DNA from: Harmonia axyridis
Taxonomy: Eukaryota > Arthropoda > Insecta > Coleoptera > Coccinellidae
Length of the DNA: 64,000 nucleotides
Assembly: GCF_914767665.1 (NCBI RefSeq)
Contig: NC_059503.1
Coordinates: forward strand, 32,240,001-32,304,000
Direction of reading: 5' to 3'
Shown here: piece after piece, positions 11,250 to 21,600 of the stretch
How the letters are laid out: each line of letters begins with the position of its first letter
Position numbering within the stretch: the stretch's first letter is position 1
The notes under the pieces: generated by a model
The model's database searches: none
What the model was told of the DNA's origin: nothing
The model's input: the letters and a program-made list of their open reading frames with translations, nothing else
Made by a program: the position numbers and the translations under genes

Positions 11250-12965
11250 CAGTGCATCCCATTTTGGGTGAGACAGCCAGGTTTCTCGCTTGTTATTTAA
11301 GATAGAGCCTTGCGGTTTTCACGTTCCTGTCCTACTTTTTCGTGAAACTCAAGTTGGTCTAATCAGATTGTGCATAACTGTTTCCGTTCAAAAGATACAG
11401 GGTGATTTTGGAAATTGATACTTTTCGGACCCCTTCTTTATCTCCGAAGTTATTAGAAATAATGCTGAGGTAAAAACTACTTCTGAATCAGAATTCTGCG
11501 TAGAATCCAGTGGCGTACTCATTTTTTTTTTTTCGGGGTATGGTTTAGAAGATTCAACACAAACTTATGTTTTTTTAAATGGAACACTATGTGTATCATT
11601 ACTTCGTTGAATTCGTTATTTTTTTCCCTTCAAAATGATATATGACACTATGTACACAGAATAGAGAGGTATTACAGAAGCGACACTCTCCCTTTTTCAT
11701 GGTACCCAACCGCCATATTGTCAGTAGTTATGTTTACATCTTTCCACGTTTTTCGGTGTTCGAGTTCATTGCCCGTTTGACACAAGTACGATATATATAT
11801 AAAATTATTATTCATTATTATTAATGTATTCTATAAAAGCGATTTTATTGTATTTCAGGAAATTCAAGTAAGATAATAAAAGTCGGAAACTTACCATTAA
11901 TTCAAATTCTGAAATGAAATACAAATTTAGGCTGAAAAATATTTTGAAATAGAATTACTACTTTCATTCAATACGCAGTCATGTCCCAAATATCATACAG
12001 TAATCATACAAATGTAATTTCAAATGGACCGCAATGTCATAGAATTGAGAAGTTTTAATATAAATATTTACTATTCTGTGGTCATGTAGAACTACCAGCC
12101 TTCTGAGAGTTCTTCAAGGTCACCAAAATTGGTTACATCGAGAACAAAGGAAATGTCAAAGAGTGTCGCTTCTGTAATACCTCTCTATTCTGTGCTATGT
12201 AGTTAGGATGTTCAGAAATGTTAAAAAAACACTTAAATATCAAATAATGATGATTTTTTTGTTAATGAGCAATGGATTTCCCATAGAAAAGAAGAATCAA
12301 TAATAATAACAATAATTTATAGCGATGACAGCTAGATCAGATTGGTTTTTTCCCTCCAATGCCTACTTGATAAAACAATGCTCCAAAATGCATAGTAGCC
12401 ATAATAACAACAAGGATGTTTGTGTCATCAATGACCTACTATTTTTAAAAATCGAAAGTAATAATCCTCTTATTGAAACATAGAAAATTCATGGCCCATT
12501 TACAAAAAAATCATCATTATTTGACGTTTTAGTGTTTTTTTAACATTTCTGAACATCCTAACTACATAGTGTCATACATCATTTTGAAGGGAAAAAAATA
12601 ACGAATTCAACGAAGTAATGATATATAGGGTGTTCCATTAAAAAAAATATTGGTTTGTGTTGAATCTTCAAAACCTTACCCCGAAAAAAAATATTGAGTA
12701 CGCCACTGGATTCTACGCAGAATTCTGATTCAGACGTAGTTTTCAGCTCGACATTATTTGTTATAATTTCGGAGATAAAGAAGGGGACCGAAAAGTATCA
12801 ATTTCCAAAATCACCCTGTATCTTTTGAACGGAAGCAGTTATGCAGAATCTGATTAGACCAACTTGAGTTTCACGAAAAAGTAGGACAGGAACGTGAAAC
12901 CGCAAGGCTCTATCTTAAATAACAAGCGAGAAACCTGGCTGTCTCACCCAAAATGGGATGCACTG
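11250..12965. mobile_element. Fold-back element with ~430-bp arms, TA-flanked
   Basis: The ends are CAGTGCATCCCATTTTGG and its inverse, each flanked by TA (11248-11249 and 12966-12967), as in the Tc1/mariner superfamily. The left arm (11250 to about 11690) is inverted in the right part, from about 12140 to 12965, where it is interrupted by a second fold-back element. No transposase is visible. The arms contain CCAGTGGCGTACTC next to a T-run. Confidence 0.8.
12195..12569. mobile_element. Nested small fold-back element
   Basis: It begins CTATGTAGTTAGGATGTTC at 12195 and ends with the inverse at 12569, with arms of roughly 65 bp. It interrupts the right arm of the larger fold-back element: comparison with the intact left arm near 11650 shows where the extra DNA begins and ends. 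It is non-coding. Confidence 0.7.
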
Positions 12966-13444
12966 TACAATTATCCTAATTATCCGGACCAATTGTTTAG
13001 TTGGGCATTCGGATAATAATCAAAATATTTATTATTGCAGATGATATAGGTATATATTTATTAAAATCAACAAAGATTTTGAAGGTAATGATTTCCAGTT
13101 TGAGCAACTTTAGAAACAAAACACAAATCGAGATTATTTTTTTTCCAATTCGTTCATAATTATGTCTTCAAGAGAGTTGGTTACTTTTCTCCTGTCTTCA
13201 CTTATTAATTTCAAGTGTACTTCTATCCTCTGTTGAATCAGTATTCTTTTTAATGTCGCTCAATTTTTCCTAATGCAAATTAATAGCGATAATTGCATTG
13301 TAGGAAGCGAAACTGCACTGCGATAATTGTTCTGTTCATAGATGCTTAGTTTCTATGCATCTAACACAGTTCGAATCTATGGCAATTCCATTCTAAATCA
13401 GTTTGACAGGTAATGTAACAGTTTATTCGGGATATATTCCCCCG

Positions 13445-13656
13445 AATTACACTCGTGCATCAAAATTACCGGATAATTTCGCATTCCAGCGTGTTTTCTT
13501 TGAAAAACTGCATTCGGTCATTTTCATTTTTGGAGAAAGAGCCCTCCACCTTCGGTGTCGGGCTCTTTCTCCAAAAATGAAAATGAACTCATGCAGTTTT
13601 TATGACAACACGCTGTCATGCAAAATTATCGGTAATTTTGATGCACTTGTGCAATT
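13445..13656. repeat. Imperfect 212-bp inverted repeat with GC-rich tip
   Basis: The left arm starts AATTACACTCGTGCATCAAA and the right arm ends with its near-inverse. The tip is GAGCCC-TCCACCTTCGGTGTC-GGGCTC, about 13540-13566, and the inner arms (GGAGAAAGAGCCC and inverse) match exactly. It resembles a MITE or a hairpin-forming unit. No flanking duplication was identified. Confidence 0.75.
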
Positions 13657-13796
13657 ACCTACGATAATTTATTATTCAATATTTTGATATTGTATTACGC
13701 TTTTCCTTTTTTACACTTAATTCTATACAAATGAAGTTATTTTTGGTTTTTGCAACACAAACGTATTAAAATATTATACAACACATGCAAAAAGTG

Positions 13797-14125
13797 TTAA
13801 TTGAACTCAACATGTTCAATTTTACGTATCATGCTATAAACTACTTGTTGCACTTGAAGCGTATATTGTCTCATGCATATACAGTATTGGCAACAATACG
13901 TCTTGAAAGTGTAGATATCTAATGCGAGGAACAGATATAAAATGAATCCCATAAAGATAAATGCGGTCATTTGAACTATTCCCTTTCCTACATTGCTTAA
14001 AGGATAAGGATACAAGTAGGCATGTTGGAAGTGATTTTCTGAATCTGAGTAAGTATTTTGTGGAAAACGAGAATGATGTAGGTATTCATAAAAATGAAGA
14101 TTTGCAGAGGTAGGGAATGTACTGT
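13797..14125 (-). CDS. Possible terminal exon with membrane helix
   Basis: An open reading frame runs from an AG at about 14126-14127 to TAA at 13797-13799, about 109 residues. It starts near STFPTSANLHFYEYLHH, continues through PYPLSNVGKGIVQ, then has a hydrophobic segment (FIFMGFILYLFLALDIY) fit for one transmembrane helix, a Cys cluster (TYCCQYCICM) and a polar tail ending EHVEFN. Composition looks protein-like rather than random, and an AATAAA on the minus strand lies about 125 bp past the stop. I do not recognise it. It could be the last exon of an unseen minus-strand gene, or a terminal exon used by the kinesin gene upstream, whose last clear donor is in a compatible phase. The acceptor is weak. 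Confidence 0.35.
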
Positions 14126-14264
14126 CTTCTTGTCTCTAATTAGACTAATCTTTGTAGAAGGAAAGATGGGAAAACGTTGTAGCTCTCCGTTTGATTTCTT
14201 TATTAATTTCTTTCTAACATATTGATATTACATCATAAGATAATGTCTTGCCAGTACTGTAATA

Positions 14265-15469
14265 GGGTAAATGCACTGGTTCTTGACCAGTTAACAGAAA
14301 CATCGATTTGGAGCACGATTTTTTCACACATAAACTTATCAAATTTTAATGGTGTCGATTCTTTGGCGAGTTTTAAATGATTTGTCATATAATTTTAAGC
14401 GTTATTTCAGCATTTAACCTTTGAAATGTGAAAACATATAGAAAATCTCAATAACCTTCGGTTCTCGACCACGCCGCAGAGTTCTCGAGCATTTTTGTGT
14501 TAGTTTTCGACCACTAATAATAGTGGCCGCTCCTCTTAAATATTTTATAAAAAACTTTAGAGCGAGATGAGTGATTAGTACTTACTTTCGTACCGTACCA
14601 TCGACATCACTACCTATCACTCAGATGGGTTTCAGATGAGGTAATCAAGTGAGAAACACTCGGAACGTAAAAAAAAATATTTTGCAAAAGTTTCCACTTT
14701 TTATAAATATTTCAAAATAGCAACTCATACAACATTATTTGGTTATTTTGCTCTTAATATCTATTTAGAAACTAATGAGTAAATAAAATATAAAACATCG
14801 ACCACCAGTGGTCGAGAATTAAGTACAATCAAATTGGTTCTCGACCGCGAATAAATAAAGGGTAGAGGTAGAAATAAGTGTTTCAACGTTAATTCGGTGG
14901 TCGCAAACTAATATTCAGAAAGTAGATATATAAATGAATCAGGGTATCGAAAAAAAACGAAAATGATCCAACAGAAATATATCGGTTGAAATAAACAATT
15001 ATTGAAGTAACGTATATTGGTTCTCGACCACTTCGGTCGAGAAATAAAAGATACAAATTTTCCAATACCAGTTCGCGACCGCCGAATATTGAACAAAAAA
15101 ATATACATGTACTTATTTGCTTTTTGATTGAAATACACGCAAAAATATATCTTATAGTTGATATGGAACAAAATAAACACACACAATTCATTTAAAATAA
15201 GAAATAATTACTATTTTCTGGTCATATATCACAAAGCACTTTTCTAAGAGGACGAGCAAGAACCCTTTTCTATGATAGACGATTATAAACTAATTTTTAG
15301 CGCGAAAACTTTGACCTATACCACTACTATGCAAACTATCTTGGAAGGGTAGAATGGTCGAGAACACGTACCGCGAAAATATTTTGCACTACATGATATA
15401 TTTTTATTATTATTTTATCTCAAATCACGGAATGGTCGAGTGCCGGTCGGCTAACCAGAGCATTTACCC
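14265..15469. mobile_element. TA-flanked element with repeated GTTCTCGACCAC motif
   Basis: The termini are GGGTAAATGC with its inverse GCATTTACCC, each flanked by TA (14263-14264 and 15470-15471). The inner terminal repeats CTGGTT and AACCAG extend the similarity. There is no transposase. The interior carries about eleven exact or near copies of GTTCTCGACCAC in both orientations, near 14278, 14460, 14481, 14503, 14798, 14808, 14837, 14896, 15020, 15070, 15354 and 15432. Some are paired head to head (ACCACCAGTGGT, CCACTTCGGTCGAG). Confidence 0.8.
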
Positions 15470-15636
15470 TACAGTGTTCACATTTTCTCATAGTAACAAT
15501 ACCTAACTCTTAGATCGAAATAAAGTTACAGATAAATACCATAAAAATGTTGTTTCAATAAAAAACCTGTTCTTCACTAAATATCATTCAATGCAGTTCT
15601 GTTTTTAGTGGTTATAAAAAAAAGTTTGAAACTTAC

Positions 15637-18600
15637 CATTTAGCCATAAACTATTCAAACCATTCAAACTTCTCGGTAAACCGCCCCGGTGTCTATTTGG
15701 CGAAGATACTATTATAGTATTCAGGTGATCGGTTGATCTTGCTTTATTTCTTTTAGTGAATTCTGTAACAGATTTTTGACCTATTTCACATAAAATGAAT
15801 AGTTCTACTATTTGTCGTCTTGATGACATACATAGTTGCATTGTATAGTTGGTAATTTTCAATTATTAAAATGGAAATGTTAAAGGAACTATTGTATTGT
15901 ATTGAAGGAATATATGTATAATGGTAAGAACATTAACATTATAGAAGCTACCAGAAATGAAAGTCAGGGAAAGTTGGAAAAATATATTCATTTTCCAATG
16001 TTTCTGAAGAACTCGATCTTTTTGAATTCTGAAAATTGGTATTATATTAATGGATATTCTCTACTAAGTTCGAAATAATTTTACTGAACAATTAGTTCGT
16101 TTTGAAGTTGTGGCACTTCTCACAATGCAAACGTATCAGCATATATATGGCATATATTCCTACAAAGAAGAATTTTTATTTTTCTTTGAAGGATCTTTCG
16201 GTATTTCAATTGAAAATATACAGGTTGTTTCATTTAAAGAAAAAAATGTTTTTTATGAAAAAATTTATTAGGCATTTTTGATTCCTGATTTCGATTGTTT
16301 TGAAACCTTCCATAATGTGAAATATAAGTAAATAACGAAATTGCCGGTCTATTCTCACGGTTTATGTATTCGCCGCATATTTTGGAATATAAGTACATGA
16401 CGAATAAAAAAATTTTTTTTCATATATGTATCCCAACTGCCCAAAAGTATCTGTGAGTCTTCTCAAACACATATTTGATTAATTAGGAGAACTGGTAGTT
16501 TTCTGTGTAGGCTTTGTTACTACGTCCCTTGTTTACTTTGGCACAGCACTGTTAATTTTGTACCGAAAAACGAATGGTTGGACACTGTTGGGTAACATAG
16601 TTTGGCGTTTTAGGTATTGCGGTGTTTCGTCCCGAGACCGCTGGTGGACTCTTCATTTGGGTTATCCATCGATCCCTTCCCAAGACACCCTCTCACTCCA
16701 TCCAGGAGAGGTGATTCTGCTGCAAAGCGGCTGCCCTGCCGAGGCCGCACTAGAGTGTGACGCGACACCCAGAACGCCACCTCTCGAACAGTCAGAGTCA
16801 CTACAATAGTAACAAAGCCTACATAGAACACCACTGATTCTCCTCAAACAAGCTCTAAGCTCAATATTGTTTTGAATTATCAGGCACTTATAGTTTACTC
16901 ACTAATCAGATAACAGCCAAAAATGATCATTTAATGATAATGAATCATATGAACTAATTCACATTGTCCAACACTGACAGGATCATACACTGTACAGTTT
17001 TTTGTTGTTGTTTGTTTTTTGAATGCGATCCACTTGCATGACAACATGAATCAACCTTTAAGACTCTTAATATTCATTCAACTAGAATAAATGTCGAAAT
17101 ACCTACCTCTCCAAGTGTTGAAGACTTGTGCAGTATCTAGTTTGGTAGATTGGTTCAAAAGCTCATTAGCTCTTTTTCTTGGTGGAAAATAATTTTCGAT
17201 TATAGTATCAACATCTAATTTTCTGCCACTCTGAAAAGTACGAAATTTAAAACACAACGTTAACAAATGTGAGTTGAAGAAGGTTGCTTACCTTTTCGTC
17301 CTCTGTGAACGAATTCAAACGTGCAGGAGCAGTTTGTATGTCGACTAATCTACCTAATAAAAGAGAACAATGATGATTATTCATTTAGTAATATTTTGAT
17401 ATACATAGGGAGCTATTGAAAACGAAACAGCGGTTCTGTAGATCGGCAGAACTGAATTATATAAAACCGCTATATTTTCGAGGGGGACAAAAATGGCAAG
17501 GATACCTCAATTTAAAAGTATTTACCTTCTTACTATCAAACAACAAGAATAAATCAATTCATTTTCGAGATATTAGGAACTTGAAGTTGGGAAATCACTT
17601 TCTATTCACTCAACCAATAAAAACAATGTCTGATGAAGCAGATGTCGCAATAATTGCGATTGTCAATGAACTAAATGTTCAAACTGTCTACCTCCCATTT
17701 CTACACAAGAGTACAAGTTCTGTTACAAATTAGATCCACATTTCGTACCATTTCCGGAGTTATTCGACTGCATTTTTCAATAATTCTATGTCCTAAATCT
17801 TCCAGAGATACTGAATTGAATGCAAAGATTTTGTTTTTCAAGTGACCTTACAGGACGAAGTCGAGTGATGTTAAATCTGGAGATCTGGATGGCTACTCTA
17901 TAGAGCCTCTTCTTCCTTTCCAACATCTCGGAAACATTCTATCCAAACATGCTGTTAATAATTTCAGGTTACCGTCGATCGATATTGGTCAAAACAAATG
18001 GTCCACAAAAATACCGGGCCACACATTGAGTGTTTGGGGAGATTTAGTATCCAAACATGGGATTGACATCTGATCAATAGCGACAATTATGACGATTCAC
18101 AGTCGAATTCAAACTCATCAGAAAAGCATGTTGAAGAGGAAATTCTCATCAGCACCTATTCTCGTTGAGATGATTCCAAAAAATTCCTGTCGACTATCAA
18201 AATCACCTTGATTAAATTGGTGTGCCAAATGTATTTTGTAGGGGTGGTTTGCATTTTTTGTCCTTTATATTATATAATATTTATATTTCACATTAATTGG
18301 ATAATAGGTTTTTTTTTTATTTTTATATAAATAATGAATAAAAACTAGATTTGAGAACTGCGGTTTAATAATTAACTAGAACCTTTGATAGAGTTCCTGT
18401 TTATCTTTTCGAAACCAAGGATTTAAATGTAATGTTGTACATTCACTGTTTACAATGCAACACCAGATGATTGAAGTAGAATCAAGAATTTTTCTGTGGA
18501 AAATATTCCTGAAACATTTTCTTGGGTATGTAAAGTAATATAGCAAAGAGACAAAATTAAATAAAGTATTCTTGTTGTGTTATATTGAGAGGGAAAAATA

Positions 18601-21600
18601 CCTCTTTCGAGGTAGGTAATTACCACTTGCCATATGTTGTCATTTAAAACTTAAGGGTGGCGGTCACAGCTTTCGAGAGATGGAATGTATTTTGGGTGAA
18701 TTTAATCCTGCATGATGTCCCCCTCAAAAATGTAGTTGACCTGTCTGAGTGTTTTTATATAATTCAGTTCTGCTGATCAACAGAGCCGCTTATTCGTTTT
18801 CAAAGGCCCACTCTGTATTGTGATTTTGATTGATGTTTACCTGGTGTTGGCAATTTTGTTCGATGTGTAACCATTTCGGGAAGTTTATATTTTTGAGTTT
18901 CTTCCAGCCATAATGCTTGTTCTTTGATGGAATCTATATCACTACAAAAATAAATCAGTCATAAGAGTGACTAAGATGAAATTAAAAATTCATCAAAAAT
19001 GTCCATTATAGAGAAACATTTCAATGGAAATCTATTTTGGATAACATAAAAAGTTACCTATAATTACAATCCTTCTTCAATGTTGTCGATATTTTATCAG
19101 CTATTTGAGACAATAATGTAATCTTTCTTTCTTGTTTCCTTATCGATTCCAAATAGTCCTGCCTCTCAGTTTCAAATTCACCTTGTATATCCTTTATCTC
19201 CTTTTCCAATGTCTTCACCTTATATTTGTACCTTCTGAGGATCTCACTTTTGAGATTGAGTTCCTGGGATATATCTTTATATTGATTTTGGAGTATTTCT
19301 CTATCTTCATTTTCATCAATTTTGGCTAGCAAATGGGCGATTACACTGAAAAAATAATTTGAAGCCATCAATATTACGTTCTAACAAAACATTATTCTTC
19401 CTATAAACTAATATTACCTAGCTCGATGCTCTGCTGCCCTTTTCTTCCTCTTCCTCCTTTCTGAAAGCTCATGGTCATGCGCTTTCTCTCCTCCAATCAT
19501 GGAAGCTTTCAATTCTTCTATCCTTTTCAAAATTTCCTTTTCAGAAACCAAATCTTTCTCTTTTTTAAGCTTCATCTGCTGATTCATAGCATTCAGATTC
19601 TTCTCGTACTCAATCTTTATTTGTTCAATTTGCTTTAAGATGTTCTCTTTCTCATTTTTTTCATTTTCATGGAGGTTCTTAAGTTTCTTCATTTCTTCCT
19701 CGTATTCTTTTATTAGTTCGTCTCTTTTTGTATCCAAATCAGTGTTAAACTGCACATTCTCGTTTACTTCCATGTCCGCAATTATTGGAATGTCTTTAAA
19801 ATTTGTTGTACTTTCTGTTATTGTTTTTGTTTCCAGTAGATTTTTGAGCCTCTCAATTTCCTCTTGGTATTGTCGAAGAATGGTATCTTTTGGATCCTAC
19901 AAGGAGAAAATTATCGATAATGAAGATGAAAAAAATCTTCGTTTTAATGAATACTTGTTAGAATTCATGTCGAGAAATTGTTAATATTGAATAGTTTTTC
20001 AACCGAATGTTTGAATCAGTTTTCTAGCTTTTGTATTTATTTTTTTTAAATAAATCTATAAATTGATTATTATATGTAAAATTATAAATTAATTATTGTA
20101 TTTATTATTTAAAAAAAAAATTATAAATTACAATTTGTTTTCTCGCTATATCACACCATAAAGTATATCTTTGCTTTTGCCGCAACTAAATGATCGCCTG
20201 TGGACGAGTTCTCAAAACTAATATGTTTTATTTCTGTGATTAAAAAGTTGCTCGACAAAAAGTGCAGTGTGATATTACTAAGACCAGGGACACAATATGC
20301 TTCTTTTGGAATGCATAAAATGCACTGGCAAGCAAAAAACAAGGGTCACTAAGATTTTACACTGTTTTCCAATAAACTAACGTTCAAATTCATTATAGAA
20401 TTAACTGAATATGCGCAAAATGTGCATATATGAACTGAAAAATTTGATTAAAGAACCCATCTTCCAATAATTCTTCACGATAAATTAATCGTTTATCAGC
20501 TGCATGCAATATTGGTCATTGAAATTTTTGATTTCCACTCTATTAAGGAAACAATTTCATTGAATGACTTTACAAAATGAAGATTGTGCGCTACTAGTGG
20601 CACTTATTGAAAATAGCTGTGCCAGCCTATCTAAAGGCCAAAAAATATTGACAAGGCATCAGGAGGCAGGCAGGCTGTCTAGAAGACCTGCTTATTATTT
20701 TTATACAGATTGAATAAAAAGATCCATTTTCCTTTGGGCAATTCTCTTTTCCCTACCATTTCAGAAAATTCATGATTCTCGTAAAATTTCAAGTAGGAAA
20801 GGTATTTGAACAGTTATGATCAAGTGACCTGTTTTTTCTGCTTGCCATTGAATGATGAAAATTAGAAGAGTATCCTATCAATAATCAATTTTCAATACAA
20901 CTTGTTAATTACTACTATTCACAAATCAAAAGTGTGAATGTGACAAGTTCAGTAGAATTTTTCCGGTATTGCGAAATCACGGAATAATATTCATTCATTA
21001 GTTTCCTGTTGTTTTGTATATCCATCGAGTTCAAACTCACCTCATTGACCTTTGGTTTATTGTATATATTTTTGGCCCTATTTGCATATCTTAGAGTTGA
21101 TAAAGTTTCCATATAATCCTTACTTGACGGACCTATGCATGCTATCATTAGGGTTCTAGTATTTCCTCCAAGGGAATCCTAGTCAAAAAAAACGCAGAAT
21201 ACAAATATCAGTCAGAGGTAAGTTATTGGTTATTGAGTTACCCACTCACCTGTAATAATCGTGTAAGCTTTGAATCCCTATAAGGAATATGCTTGGCTTT
21301 ACCATCTACTAAGGCGGAAATAACATTTCCTAAGGCACTTAGGGATAAATTTATTTTCGTAGCTTCCTTGAGTCTATCACCAGTGGCACCCGTTTTAGCT
21401 TGTCTCTCAGAACCAGCCAAGTCTACCAAATTCAGTTTACCTAAAAGTATCCATATTATACGCAATTTCTCTTCAATTAGGTACTTAAAAGAAGGTACTT
21501 GTAGAGAAGAGCTGATGGATTATTGATTGATTTCGTGAACTGCCTACCTTTTCTGATACTCTCGTTGTTGTTCTGCACACTTATTTGCTCTATACTGATT

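Noticed and set aside
14889..15191. Two overlapping minus-strand frames of about 95 codons
   Set aside because: They lie inside the TA-flanked motif-array element and are read through its repeated motifs. The products have no protein-like features.
16558..16847. Overlapping open frames on both strands in GC-richer DNA
   Set aside because: They lie wholly inside a MITE with inverted ends. The higher GC content simply removes stop codons.
17416..17733. 105-codon plus-strand frame in a kinesin intron
   Set aside because: It begins inside the terminal inverted repeat of the transposon relic there. The real coding relic is on the other strand.
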